A stretch of 64,000 nt of DNA from Kingdonia uniflora (lineage: Eukaryota > Streptophyta > Magnoliopsida > Ranunculales > Circaeasteraceae), in assembly GCA_014058105.1 (NCBI GenBank), contig JACGCM010001948.1, positions 5,022,001 through 5,086,000 of the forward strand, read 5' to 3'. The translations under genes were made by a program, and so were the position numbers. Below the pieces are notes generated by a model that saw only the letters and a list, made by a program, of their open reading frames with translations, did no database searches and had not been told where the DNA came from. Below, one piece after another: positions 43,300 to 55,499 of this stretch (position 1 is its first letter; the number at the start of each line of letters is the position of its first letter).

Positions 43300-46200
43300 T
43301 AAGCACATGATCAATAGCTTAGGGGCACCAACCTAGTTGGGATGTCTATAAGTGATGTTGCTAGGTCCATATTCTTGTACATTATTATTCATGAATACAA
43401 AATATACTTTCTGCAAGAAAAATAAAATTGCACTCGGTCTAAGTATGAGATGGACATACCTGCAACAAATGGTTCTTTGATAATACCACCAATAACTCTG
43501 CAAACAAAAATGCAATTTGATAATAGTCAATAAATTTTTAAAAAAATATCGCATACACCATAGTATAAGCTAGAGGAATATACAAAACTATGTAGTTCAA
43601 TGATGTAATTAAGTTACCTTCTTACACTCCAAGAATAAATTAAGGCTGATAAGTTCTGGCATCGAAAGATTGCAAGATGGATTCAAGTTGCTCAATAAGG
43701 CTGTAACAGTATAAAATAAAAGTTCAGAAAAGTTACATAATTTGAGAAGGAATTGCAAGGCATTGGAAAAATCTTCATGAACTATATTCAAAGCTACAAA
43801 GGCGGTGATTAGATGAATTTTATCCACTATATTCCCCTCCCCTCCTACTACTATGCTCCTGTAGATCATTTTGCAGATTACATGTTAAAATAAAGAAAAA
43901 AAATAACAGCATGTATGATACATACGTTGATTGTTGTCTAAAGTAACGAGATGGAGCTCCACGGTAAAAGACATTGGATAACACCTACTCAAATATTTAT
44001 TTTCTTAGTGATTTGCTTTCGCTTAAGTACAAAAATATTTTTGACCATGATTGATATCGTAAAAAGAACTTGATTAGGTTAATATCAATCACAATAAATT
44101 TGGTCAAAATCCCAGTTGACAAGGAGAATTTCTTATAACGAGTTATTCGACATGGTTAAAAATGTCAACGTTAAGGACTATGAGGTTCTACGTGGAAAGA
44201 TTTTGTCACTGAGTTTGAATCTAATTGAATAACTTCTACATAATTTTTACAGGTTGGACTAGTAGAATATAATAACACAATTTTGTAGCCAAAGTACCCA
44301 ACAAGTTCTTGCAGGATTTGAGATTCCTAAAAATGTATGGATAATACTTTCAAATGTAGCTTTTAGTTAGTTAAGGCATATATCAAAAATAGTCTAGAGT
44401 ATCCAGCTTTCTTGCCAAATAATTTCAGGTAGAGACTTGACAGTTAGTTTCTTGTAAGTCGTAAAATCCTAAGAGAAATTATAAAATTGAAATACGGATA
44501 TGATGAATATGTTGGTTATGACTTGCATAAAATATCTCAAATGAAAGCACACTAAATCATTGAACTCATATAGCTGGCTTTTAAATGCATATATGTATTG
44601 AAAGGGTTTGTGTAAAATACTCACAGAAACACAAGTACAACATGAGGAAGTCGCTGTTACGAGTGATTGTTTCCTACGTTCAATTTACTCCCACCAAGTC
44701 AAGCAATTATGGATTCCTTAATTTTCACTAAATAGATTTATCTTCTTCCAGTGTAAAAAGTAGTAAGTGACATGAAAAAAAGAGTACAAAAATGGTTTAT
44801 ATAACTTTTAGCTTCAATATACAGCAGAAGTTTAAGCCAAAATTATACATCTGCATCTAGTTTTAGTTTTGAAGGTTAAAACAACCTTATGGATGTAAGA
44901 TTTTGCCTTACAGAAAGATATTGTCTCCAATAATCCAGTATTGACTTGGAAGCTGCTTTAGTTGGGCCACGTGTATAAGCCCTGACTACAAAATTTTTAG
45001 TTATGTCTCTGCAAACATCAACTTCATAGTTATGAAGTAATATAGTGGTTACAGACGGATGCAGTTACACCATACATAATCAGTTTAAAGAGTGACAATG
45101 AAAAATAATGTATGCGTGCTTTCCCTTATAACTTGATAGCAACTTTAAGTAGGTAACACTATGATGCACATTAATGAGAGGCTTGTGCAACAACTCTCAA
45201 TTTCCCCTTATTTCATATGCCTGGTAACCCATCTGATTGCAATACGGCTTTGAAATGACCATATGCTCCAAAAAAATTAAACTATCACAAGTATGGAGTA
45301 GTATGGAGTTTTACACCGTTCTACTTAAGATGGAACATGTAAATATCAATAAGTACGACATTTAATTAGTACCTGACAAGCCACTCTACAGTTTTTGGCA
45401 GCATTTGTATGATCCCCATAGGAGTTTTTTTTTATCATACCTTGTTGCAAGAGGCTGTCAAGTTCAGCAATGGCACACGAGATGTCTTGCACGACATATT
45501 AGTAATCAATCATTAAAGGTATTTGCAAACTTCCATTACTAATCTTACAGATGCCAAAAAGATAATCTTAAAGATTGAATGCTTTCTCACAAGTCTCAAA
45601 TTCAGAGAAGATAATAAAGCTTCGGTTCACATTGTATCAAAGATGGATATCACTAACACTTAATTTTTTTTCTTCTCTTTGTACCTTTCCATTAGATCTT
45701 AGATTCATTTGTATAGCTGATGCAAACAACACTAATTACCCTAGATTGTAACTCTGTTCATATGAATAAAATCCCAGGTGGGGGTATGCCTAACCCCAAA
45801 TTCTTCTTTAAAAAATAGAATGGACATGTTTAAAATTTATAGATGTATTGATGTGTTTGAAGGGATTAGAGAGTATGATAAAATTTTGTTTGTTTATGTG
45901 ATTATAGGTAAATCAAAATCTAAAGAAGCAGACTCTTAGCAAAAATCTATGATTTGAAAGCAGTATAATTAGAAAGCCATAAGTAGGTTACTCAAAATCC
46001 TTAATTTCAGAAAATAAGTTCAATTACAACCATAACTATGTACTTTACCAAAATTAAAAAACACAACAAAGCAATTATCAACTGAAATTGATTGAATGCT
46101 TAGATAAGAAGAAGGAAAGGTAGAGGGAGATACCTTTGACTGGAGAAAAGGAGTGCGAGAATAACCAATGAAACTGTTCTTTCATGGAAAGAGATGCCAC

Positions 46201-46370
46201 AAATTATATAATATCTTGTGGAATTGGAGGCTATCCATAACGGATTCCATTTAAAATTATGGGAGAGAAGATAATTTTTAGGGGAAATCTTATAGAAAGG
46301 GGGGGGGAGCTTTGGCAGGGAATTTTGGGGAGAGATGATGTAAGAAAAGAATTGGGGTCTTATTTTTACG
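43300..46370. other. CACTA interior right part, nothing clearly recognised
   Basis: A minus-strand frame at 43609-43869 has no known domain. At 46,130-46,340 the minus strand looks like a pyrimidine-rich leader followed by a donor-like CAAAG/GTATCT. It could be the element's own 5' leader or a captured host leader. Confidence 0.3.
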
Positions 46371-46498
46371 AATCTCTTAATGCAACAGACTTGGGCTTAC
46401 TGCAACGGACTTAAAGTTTCACAAATTTGTTACAAACAAAGTGTGTTGCCAAAAGATAACTATGTATGTTGTCAAATACCCATTTTTTGGTAGTGTTC

Positions 46499-47500
46499 GT
46501 AATGGAAAAAATAGTAATCTTTTGATCAAGTCGATCTACCTTTTTACCCAACTCTAAGAATTTCTTAGTGAACGATTCAAACTTCTCTCCCATTATCTGT
46601 TTAAGGCTAAACAAAGAATAAAAATGTTCATCTTTATTTCTGTTGTGCGAGTAGTTTTTGACAAAAAGTTCTCACAACTGTTCGAATGTGTGAAAAGACC
46701 CTTCTTACAGTGAGTGAAACGAACATAAATGTTTGCCCTGGAGACTGGTAGGAAAGAGACGGCATAAAATGTGGTTCAATGTAGAATTCAAGTCTAAAGC
46801 GTCCTAGAATTCTTGGACGTATTCCAGGGGATCTGTTCCCCTGTACTTTTAGATATTTGGGGTGTGAAAACTGGTGGGAACCTTGCTGTCTAATAGATCC
46901 TGAGCTATCGGGCTCTTATATAGCTTGTTATAGATGCCTTTGGTAGTTTGAATATGGGCTTCAAATAATTCTTTGATGCACTTTTCAATATTTTCCTAGG
47001 TCAGGAACTGACGAGCTATAATAGTCTAACATGGGATAAGTCCTTCTTGAGTAATGTATTCATCACTTCCTTCACTTAGTCATTCACGTACAGGAATGCA
47101 AACTCTTCTACAGGGTAGATCCTCTGTTTACCTGACTTCAGCGAGAATGTCATCAACTTCTTGTCGGACTCCTGGTATCTATATGAGCTTGGCCCCCAGC
47201 TGATTATGATCGGATCGAACATCAGCTCACAGGCTGTTGCTTCGGGGTCCTAACCTATCTCGAACATAAACTTTTGAGGTAGCTGGCAGCGGGTCTTTGT
47301 TCTTTTGGGTTACCATCTGTTGTCCCTGTAGAACTTTTAATGCATCTCTTACATCTGCCAACTGTTATTCCAGAATGACTCATCGTTTTGTCTTGGAGTT
47401 TAGAGTGGCCTGTAATTCTGCCAGTGTGGCGTTTCCTTCAGTTAGGCTAACTGGGGAATTCTGGTCTAGAAGTTATATTCTTTGAAGAGAGTAAGTGTTA
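46499..47500 (-). pseudogene. gag N-terminal part of retrotransposon 1
   Basis: The minus strand has LAELQATLNSKTKR and QLADVRDALKVLQGQQMVTQ near 47290-47450. Toward 46500 it has FSLKQIMGEKFESFTKKFLE and KVDRLDQKITIF. These align with gag of retrotransposon 2 at 54265-55250. Stops interrupt it. Confidence 0.8.
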
Positions 47501-47536
47501 GTTGTATTTGAGATTTATGGCTAACAGCTTCGTTCC

Positions 47537-47552
47537 CGCAGACGGTGCCAAA
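47537..47552 (-). other. primer-binding site region of retrotransposon 1
   Basis: Directly after the 5' LTR the minus strand reads TTTGGCACCGTCTGCG, shared with retrotransposon 2 (54192). The priming tRNA was not identified. Confidence 0.6.
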
Positions 47553-48982
47553 TATAAGAATCTACTTTCGTATGTCGAACTTAGTCTCTCACACCTAGGC
47601 CTATTATCAGATTGGATCGGATCAGAAATAGAGGGGGTCATAATTTTTTTGATTTTTTTTGGAACTATAAAATCTATTCCGATCCGATCCGATTTTTTGC
47701 AGAACTGTAAAAATGAATCCGAATTCGGAAATTTTAGAATTCCGACTATTTTAGAATAAATTCGGAATAAATTTTGGAATCAATTTCGGCATAAATTCGA
47801 AATAAATTTTGGAGTAACATTATTCTTTCTTCTTCAAATCAACCCATATTAACAGAGTTCTCACTTCTTTAAGAATTAAAGATTTAAAATCGAAGTCAGT
47901 GAAGAACTGAAGCGAAAGATGAGATTTAACTTTTCTTCTTCACTGCGAATCAAAAATGAGGCAGTGGAGAATGGAGAATCGAGGCAGTGGAGATTTAACT
48001 TAAGAGTAGAGGGCAGTGGAGAATAGAGAAGAAGAGGCGATGAAGAATGCCATAGGTTAAGAATCTTAAGGTCTAATATTTTATGTTTCAATTCAGATTA
48101 TTCATAATTAAATCGGATTAGAGGAATATTCAGAATATTTTTCAGAATAATTGGATGGGAGGGTATTCGAAATAATCAGATCGGATGGTTTTCAGAATAA
48201 TTGGATTGGAATAATTTGGAATAATCGGATCAAAATAATTTAGAATAATCAGATCGGAAAATTTAGAATTTCAGAATTGCACACAGCTATCCGATTCTGA
48301 TTTGAATTTTTCAGAAAAATTCAGAAATCGGATTTTTTGGAAAAATTTAGAAATCGGATTTTTGGAAATCAGAATTGCAAAATAGGGTTCCAAAATCAGA
48401 AATATCAGATCGAAAAAAAATAAAATTAGAAGTTCAGACAAAAGTTGCAGCCCTACTCACACCAAAGATAATTAGAGCGATATAACGTAATATTACTAAT
48501 ACAAGATTTAACATGAAAAACCTTTGAATAGGTTAAAAACCATGACATCTCTTGAGGATTTTAGAAAGAAAGATATTATTGACGATGACTAGCTATTACA
48601 AAGAATATTCTAAGTAGTTCTGTGTAGAGTTTATGGGTAGAATTCTCTGTCCTTAATATGTAGTTTTACGGTCCTATTTATAAGTCTTATAATATGATCG
48701 TTTGACGACCATTATTACTTTTAATGACGAACGTTACAATATGATTTTGATGATTCTATGAACTGATTGCATAATGGTATGATCCTTCTATTTTGTAACG
48801 GCTTCTTTGATGACCGAGTGTTTGTTGAATCGAGCTATTGGTATGGAGGTCGAGAATGAGAAGTAAACTTTTATTTGTAGTTGTTCCATAGTATACCATG
48901 TAATCGTATGTTGATGAGGTCGAGTAAATGTATGATGGTCGAAGCTAAGGCTTGAGTTCGGGATCTGGAATAGGCCATTACA
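47553..48982 (-). repeat. 5' LTR of retrotransposon 1, split by an hAT-like insertion
   Basis: LTR halves at 47553-47595 and 48456-48982 match the 3' LTR at 30322-30883. It begins TGTAATGGCCTATTCC and ends ATTCTTATA on the minus strand. Confidence 0.9.
47596..48455. mobile_element. hAT-like non-autonomous transposon, 860 bp, in the 5' LTR
   Basis: CTCACACC is present on both sides (47588-47595 and 48456-48463). The ends start TAGGCCT (left) and, inward from the right, TAGGGCTGCAAC. The interior is rich in GATCCGATCCGATT- and CAGAATAATTGG-type palindromic motifs. The 8-bp duplication and TAGGG-type ends fit hAT. There is no transposase frame. Confidence 0.85.
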
Positions 48983-48987
48983 ATAAT

Positions 48988-49732
48988 CAGTGTGAATCTA
49001 GCTTTGGAATTAATTTTGCAACTTTCTCCTTCCCTTTACTCGGTATTGGTATAACATTTACTTGGGTACTTTCCTTTATTTTAAGAGATGACATTTTTCA
49101 CCATGAGTCCCTCTTTTTGGATTTAACTTCCACTTCTGTATTCACTTTTGGTTTGCCAATTGATTTAACTTGAATAAGTTTTCCTATGTTGTAGGTATTT
49201 ATTGATCTGAGCCTCATGCCAAAATTCAATCCATCTCGCTTTCACAATAATTTTACTGGCGATTGGGTGAGACATATCTACATCAACTAAGGCAGTGCTC
49301 GGCAACTCAAGCTTTCCTGCTTGCGAGTTCACTTTCCATGTTATTGGTAATGGTAGGGTTATAAATTTTTTGAGAGATCTCTGGATCAAAGGTGGTATTC
49401 TCTTTGAATAATACCCTCAAGCTCTTTTTATTATTTTTTGGGGAGGAGGCAACTATTTTGATTGTATTAAGCAATGGAAGCTGGGCCATTCCTTCTCACA
49501 TCAGCCACCTTATCTCAGTTAATTAAGTTTTTTTTTGTCTGCATCTTCTCTGTATCCTTATAAGGTTGTTTGGATTTATTAAAACGGGGCGGTGTTTTTG
49601 TTGCTTTTGACAAGTTTGCTTTATGTCCAGAGACAAAGAGGGGTTGGGATGCACTGTGGATGCCTCAAGATTGGCACATGTATGTGCAAGTTTTGGAAGT
49701 TCATGTTTTAACACCAAAATTTAAATAAAATA
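48988..49732. other. inter-element sequence, unrecognised minus-strand frames
   Basis: Minus-strand frames (49165-49717) contain ARWIEFWHEAQINKYLQHRK and FITLPLPITWKVNSQAGKLE. I do not recognise them. They may be a decayed retroelement ORF. Confidence 0.3.
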
Positions 49733-50770
49733 AGAACATTTCCAGTAGTTGATAAAATGAGTGTGGGTTAGTTTTTAATTGTCAGCCCACACTTTAAACT
49801 CAAACTTAAACTCTTCCAGCAGTTCTAAAAATGGGTTTGAGTTGCTTCCGTGGCACTGTCATAACTTAACCGGGTGGGGAAAGGCGAAGTTTATTGTACC
49901 GCACGAACTTTAGAATACCCTTGAACTTTTGAACTCCGCGCGACTATTAAACGCAAGCAATTTCTTAAAAATCATTCTTTCGTTCTTATCTACCAAAACA
50001 AAACATAGAACCAAAAGAAGAGATGGCTGGTTAAGAGAAAAAAGCAAAGTGGGAGAGAGTTTAAAGAAACCAAATCTCTTCCCAAATCACAAGCTCTCCA
50101 ACCATTTTAGATCTTCACACAATTTCTATTATTTCTATGAGACAAAACTTTAGAGAGAGAAACACTTAAAGAGAAAGAGAAAAAGATGCCATGGATAGGT
50201 TTCTTTTTAATCAATCTCATCAAGATAGTTTAGTTGGGTTTTTTCTTCAATTTCGAATAATGCGATATACCAAAAAATTGATTCCACATAACAAGAGTTT
50301 GGTTTATCTTTACCTTCTCCCACTTTTACATGAAAATGGTAGATTGGGTTTTGAAAGATGGTATTTGGAGATTGTGGGTTTGTTTTGGTTTGCAGGGTTT
50401 AAAAGAGAAGATTTTGTGTTTGATGTAAGATTTTTTAGAGATGTTTGAGGGAGAGGAATTGTTATTGTTTTTTGTTTCTTAGATGATAGGTGATTATTAA
50501 TATGAAGAGAAATAACCCAGATAAAAGGAGGAAAGTAAATGAGAGGAACTTGTTGACAAAGGATTGTCGCGGCGGAGTTTGGAAGTCGGCGCAGATTTTA
50601 GAACTCCAAACTCTTACCATGATAGCGCAACTCAATTCAAACTGCTGCTGGAATGTTCGGGTGTGAGTTGGTTTTATTTTAGCCTGACATTAGAGCCCAC
50701 AGTCAACTCAGATACTAATCCCGACGAAAAACTAAACTTCTCTTCCCCGACACTTATTTCTAAAAAAAAA
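49733..50770. mobile_element. possible fold-back (TIR) element, tentative
   Basis: The left end has AAGAACATTTCCAGTAGTT and a second CTCTTCCAGCAGTTCT. The right end, read inward, has GAACATTCCAGCAGCAGTTT and then GAGTTGCG, which aligns with the left GAGTTGC. The inverted similarity is imperfect, and I could not define a TSD. Confidence 0.35.
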
Positions 50771-50919
50771 CACACATAACAAAACCAACGATCTATCTGT
50801 CTCTCTAGCAACTAAAACCCTTTACGCTTTTGCGCTCTCATTGTCTCTTTCTCTCTTAATAAAGTTATAAAGCTTTGTGTTAACCTATTTCAATTTGGGG
50901 TTTTAACAATTCTTATTAA

Positions 50920-51045
50920 TGGCAAAATTTCACAGTTTCAAAGTTGTGGGGAGAATAGGGAGGAAGAGTTGTAGGGTAAAGGGTTTTACTGCTTCAATTT
51001 GGCATAATACTTTTGATTTCGGTATTGGATTCGAGTTCGAGTGAC
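50920..51045 (+). other. small open frame, 41 codons, unrecognised
   Basis: ATG at about 50920 opens MAKFHSFKVVGRIGRKSC and stops near 51043. It follows a CT-rich, leader-like stretch (50800-50870). There is no domain or homologue I can name, and it may be chance. Confidence 0.2.
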
Positions 51046-51698
51046 AAGTCACCTCTATCTGATATCTCATTCCCTCGATTTAAGTTTTGTAAGCTTCCAA
51101 TTAAGGGATTAAAGTTAAGATTCAAGGGTTTCTCTTTAGAATTTATTTTTTGAATGATCTTCTGGTTTATCTGAAGTTTGGTTGTTATTGCTTTAGCTGA
51201 ATTTGAGCTATGATTTTCTCTGTTGGGGTGTTTTCTTTCTTCTGATTTAGTTTGAGGTTGGCATAATTAAACCGGATTTGGTTTTTTTTCTCTGGCCAAG
51301 AAAAGCTTTGAGGGCTCTAAAGTGACTAGAAAATTCATAAACCGGGGCAAGGAGTACTTTGTGCTATTGAAAACTTATATTCATCAGGTAAAAACCTAAT
51401 CATGATCCTGACAATCCGGTATGGCTAACCAAGTTGATTTTTGCATGGATGTGGGGACGACTTTTCGTGAAGAAAACTACTCGGCTACTCCTGCTGTTAA
51501 TTGGCTAGTGGACTGTCAATTCTCGACTAAATCATCTAGGGCTCGCTCAATAGCCCACAAACCACACGAACCGAGCAAGTTGACACAACCAATCAGCTCA
51601 TATTAACCTCGAAACCCACCAATGATGAGAATCGAATCTTTGACCTCTCGATGGTTTTTTCCACACCGTCACCACTAGAACATAAGGTAGTTGAGTGC
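51046..51698. other. inter-element sequence, nothing recognised
   Basis: A 61-codon frame at 51421-51606 has no recognisable domain. Confidence 0.4.
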
Positions 51699-51707
51699 AT
51701 TGCTACT

Positions 51708-52458
51708 AAGAAAAAGTTCAGTCCTAAGCGCTTAGGACCGAGAACCGTTCTAAGTGCCTCCCCATTTGATATGTGTCATATTTAATCTAACTTCTACACC
51801 TTGGTTAATTAGTTGTTTAGTCTTATCATTTCTCCCCTAATTATGGCTTGAATATCAATTAAAAATAATATAGTTTCCTATTTTCATGACTTATTTTACA
51901 CATATGATCTAGTTGGCGGCAAAAATGGAAGTGCTGAAGATAAAATAGTTCCTACTATAGCTCTAAGAACAATCAACAAACATAAGCACCACTATTTATT
52001 TATTTTCTTAATTAGGGTATACAAATTTTCTCTATGTAATTTAATAGTAATAATGACAAATATTGTTAGACTAAAAATTTGATGAAAGTGTGTTTAAGGT
52101 ATAAAACTCCATGCCCAAGTATTCTAACTAGATGACAATTATGTCTCCAAGGTCTTGTCCATGTTAATATTATTTCCAATATTGTACGAGACTTTGGTAA
52201 CAAGACTTTAATATTTTTGTTTTGGATTGATTGCCATCATGGAGTTCTTTTTCTTTTGTTTCCAGTCAAAAATTAATAATCAAAATATAAAGATTAATTA
52301 TAATTGATATGGGTAATTTAAAACAACCATCAATTAAGGTGGATAAAAATATTAATAGTAACTAACTAACTACGGTTAAGAAGTTGGGTTAGATAGGACA
52401 CATGTCGAATGGGAGGTGCTTAAGACTGTTCTCGACGCTTAGGACCCAATTTTTTCTC
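51708..52458. mobile_element. Mutator-like TIR element, 751 bp, with 9-bp target duplication
   Basis: ATTGCTACT occurs at 51699-51707 and 52459-52467. The inverted ends are long and imperfect: left AAGAAAAAGTTCAGTCCTAA, right read inward GAGAAAAAATTGGGTCCTAA, then CGAGAACC / CGAGAACAG and CTCCCCATT / CTCCCATT. A 9-bp duplication and long TIRs are the Mutator pattern. No transposase frame, so it is non-autonomous. Confidence 0.88.
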
Positions 52459-52467
52459 ATTGCTACT

Positions 52468-53440
52468 CTAGATTTCTTGGTGCAGAGAATAATCCTCCAA
52501 GTGTCCTTGTGTTGTCTAAGGCCTCAATAGTGAGTTCATATCATTTATTTATAAATTGTGGCTTTGGCATAAAATACTCAGAAGTGGAGGACTCTCCGGC
52601 TATTGTGTGCAGAATGTCAACTTGTGTTCACTTAAAAGAACCTAAATACCGTAACTGAATCCCCCCCTCCCTACTCAATTTAGATGGTGTGGGAATTTGA
52701 GGTGTTATGGGGAAGTTGTGACTTGTGAGAGATATGATAAGTGATATTTACTTTGGATACATAGGTAGATCAGTACAAGTCTCTGTTATTCATCATGAGA
52801 TGGAAGCTATAAAAGCAGGGGCTGACTTGTGTGTTGCTATGGGATTGGATAACGCTTGAATTTCTACATCTTCGAAGCTACTTATAGTGACGTATTTTCG
52901 TAATAGAGTAGAACCACGTACTTTGGGAAAGTTTGCTGCGTGTTAGATAGATTTGGCAGTTGACCTCTGGCTTCAAAAAGTTTAAAACTGATCATTGTTA
53001 TAGAGTCCTAATCGATGTGCTGATAAGTTGCTCCTTTTCCCACTTTTATGACTAAAGGCCATGTTTGTTTTTTGGTCAAGGGTGAGAAGAGGTGTGATCT
53101 TTTGGAAACTTCTCACTCTTGACATGTTTTTTTTTTATAAAAGTTGGTAATCTCTCCAGAAAAAATAAAAACTGGAAGTTTGGCCTATTTCTAACCTCAA
53201 AACATCACACCCCCACCGGTGAAGTTTTTTGGATTGACTTCTAACCAGAAAACTTCCAGTTTCCTTTGACTTGGCTTTGACCTCTCGTTTCCCCGCTATA
53301 CCGTGATTTGGTCGTTTCCCCGCTATACCATGGTTTGTCGAATGAAAACCTATCTTTACCCCAAATAGGCCAAATCAAAACCGACCCCAACATTTTCTTC
53401 CCCCTCTCTTTCTCCCCAAAGTTTTCCCTAATTTTTTTTC
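52468..53440. other. inter-element sequence, no gene recognised
   Basis: It contains a short direct repeat of CGTTTCCCCGCTATACC near 53285-53335 and a possible small inverted repeat around GGAAGTTT near 53170-53270. Confidence 0.35.
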
Positions 53441-53469
53441 TCTCTCTCCCCAACGATTTCCCCCCTCTC

Positions 53470-53515
53470 TCTATTCTGCATCTCAGACTCATACTTCATC
53501 TTCGACCAACATATG
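53470..53515 (+). repeat. LTR-like fragment upstream of retrotransposon 2
   Basis: TGCATCTCAGACTCATACTT followed by CTTCGACCAACATAT resembles the LTR start at 53680-53730. It is a short remnant or partial duplication of a related LTR. Confidence 0.45.
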
Positions 53516-53663
53516 AACTTTCAACCTCATCAGCAGAGCACATGAAATATTTATAGCATAATCAGAATCAGGACAGCAACATCAGTAAACAGTTATAACA
53601 CGAGTTTATCAGCCAACACCGCTCGCCCATGATGCTTCTAGTGCTCTTAGTCGAGAGTTGTCT

Positions 53664-54191
53664 TGTAATAGCTTATTCCGCATCTCGGACTCATACTTTG
53701 TCCTCGACTTCATCAACATATTTGGCATCCCTAAGTTCTAGTCATCACTTTCGACCTCTACATCAACAGTTCAAGTTAAGCAAATGTTCAGTCATCCACG
53801 AAGCCGTTGTGAAGCAACAAAGATCAGAACGTTATACAATCTGTTCAAAGATTATCTAGCATATATTTTGGAACGTCCATCAATAAGAATCTCAATGGTC
53901 GTCAAACGATCATATTAGAAGACTTATAAATAGGACCAGAGAATTCCAGATGAAGGACGAATGAATCCTCACTCTAATATTGCATATACTTAGAATACTC
54001 GTTGTAATAAGCTAGCAATCTCAAAAAAATTACTCTCTCTTTCTCAAATCCTCAAGAGAGGTCATGGTTTTTAACCTATTCAAAGGTTTTCCATGCTAAA
54101 TTTTATTGTTAGCTATTACTTACTATTCTTGAGCGTTCTAAACACATATAGTGTAAAAGCTAAGTTCGAATCCTAAAATTAGGCTATTATA
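53664..54191 (+). repeat. 5' LTR of retrotransposon 2
   Basis: Begins TGTAATAGCTTATTCC and ends GGCTATTATA, directly before the TTTGGCACCGTC primer site. It contains ACTTATAAATAGGACC, a likely TATA region at about 53927, and CCTCAAGAGAGGTCATGG, shared with the LTRs of retrotransposon 1. Confidence 0.88.
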
Positions 54192-54207
54192 TTTGGCACC
54201 GTCTGTG
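54192..54207 (+). other. primer-binding site region of retrotransposon 2
   Basis: TTTGGCACCGTCTGTG follows the LTR end. It is the same as in retrotransposon 1 but for one base. Confidence 0.6.
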
Positions 54208-54264
54208 AGATCCAAAGTTCTCATACTCATTATCTCATAAAATAGCTGAATATTTCCAAACGGG

Positions 54265-55377
54265 ATGACACCTCCCGATCAGAATATGCCAATTACTTCA
54301 GGAGACCTAAGCACCGAACTGGCAGAATTACGGGCCAATCTCAACTCTGAAACTAAAAGGTATGCTGCTTTGGAGCAACAACTAGCCAGTGTCCGGGACG
54401 CGTTAAAGGTAATACAAAGTCGACAGGTCATAACCACGAAGAACAAAGGCGTGGTGTTGGCTACTTCATGGGTTTCCGTTCTCGACAGAATAAGACCTCG
54501 GGCAAACAATCTGGGAGGTGAAGTTCGATCTAAGCATAAACATCATGGGGATGAGCCCGTTTTACTACAGGAGGTCCACCAAGAAGTTAATGGCGGTCTC
54601 GCTGGAATCAAATAAGAAGAACTACTATGAGGTAGAGTTCAAATTACTGCCCTGGAGTAAATCATTGAAGGTAGTGGCGACCACATCCCTCATGAAGGAC
54701 GAATCCAACAGCCTACCATCACAACTTGTCAATACGTGACTCATGAACATGTTAAAAAACGCATCAAAGAATTGCTCGATGCTCAAATTCAGACCACTAA
54801 AGGAATCTACAACAGATTACAAAAGAGCCCGCTCGCACAGGAGCTATTGGATAGTGAAGTCCCCACCGGGTTCTATACTCCGAAGATCCGAAAATACAAA
54901 GGGACTGATCCAGTGGAGTACGTCCAAGAGTTCCAGGACGCTTTAGGCTTACATTCAACATCTAATCACATTCTATGCCGGCTTTTTCCTACCAGCTTAT
55001 CAGGCAAACCCCTACGATGGTTCCACACGCTACCTGAAAGGTCTATTACAACTTTCAAACAATTGCGAGAACTCTTCGTCAAGAATTACTCGCACAACAG
55101 AGTTAAAAAAAGGAATCTATATTCTCTTTTCAGCCTTAAGCAAATTCTAGGTGAAAAGCTCGAGACATTCACTAAGAAGTTCCTGGAGTTAGCTCGAAAG
55201 GTAGATCGACTGGATCAAAAGATTACTATTTTAGCTTTCACAAATGCTTTACTCGCCGATGGAAGGGCGAATGAGTACCTCGTCCTAAACAAATCTATAA
55301 CTTTAGAGGATATGATCAAAAAAGTTAACGGATATATCGATCTCGAAAGAATTGTGTCCAATAGGCAGAAAACTTAA
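54265..55377 (+). pseudogene. gag of retrotransposon 2
   Basis: The first frame (54265-54615) starts MTPPDQNMPITSGDLSTELA and contains a short coiled coil (ELRANLNSETKRYAALEQQL). After a stop and shift, 54736-55377 gives the capsid-like retrotransposon gag domain: GTDPVEYVQEFQDALGLHS, RWFHTLPERSITTFKQLREL, LFSLKQILGEKLETFTKKFL. The capsid part is one open frame of 213 codons and is the best preserved piece of the element. Confidence 0.88.
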
Positions 55378-55499
55378 AAATCAACATTGACAACTTGAGA
55401 TCAATCCACATGCCAAGATTTCAACCGTGTTATTGATCAGGGAGGAGACGCAAAGTGAACTAAATCTAATGACGATCGACTTCGGAAAGGTAGTAATAT

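Larger units (their letters stand above)
40755..46495. mobile_element. CACTA (En/Spm-type) transposon, 5,741 bp, inside gag of retrotransposon 1
   Basis: The right end read inward begins CACTACCAAAAAATGGG, a standard CACTA terminus. The left end is worn (CACCAAAAAAAAAAAC). A 3-bp TTC duplication flanks it. Subterminal repeats of the GCAACGGAC/TTGCAACGGATT type crowd both ends (40780-41060 and 46380-46450), as expected for transposase binding. No transposase domain (TNP2-like) was recognised, so it appears non-autonomous. It carries LINE-derived RNase H sequence and a tandem repeat. Confidence 0.9.
30322..48982 (-). mobile_element. complete Ty3/gypsy (Tat-type) LTR retrotransposon 1, carrying nested CACTA and hAT insertions
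   Basis: The two ends are homologous LTRs with TG...CA-type termini and a 5-bp duplication, ATAAT. On the minus strand the order is 5' LTR, PBS, gag, protease, reverse transcriptase, RNase H, second (archaeal-like) RNase H, integrase, tandem repeats, antisense gene, purine tract, 3' LTR. A double RNase H, with extra sequence between integrase and the 3' LTR, is typical of the Tat lineage. Without the CACTA (5.7 kb) and hAT (0.86 kb) insertions the element is about 12 kb. All pol genes are broken by stops and frameshifts. The LTRs differ at many sites, so the insertion is old. Confidence 0.93.
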
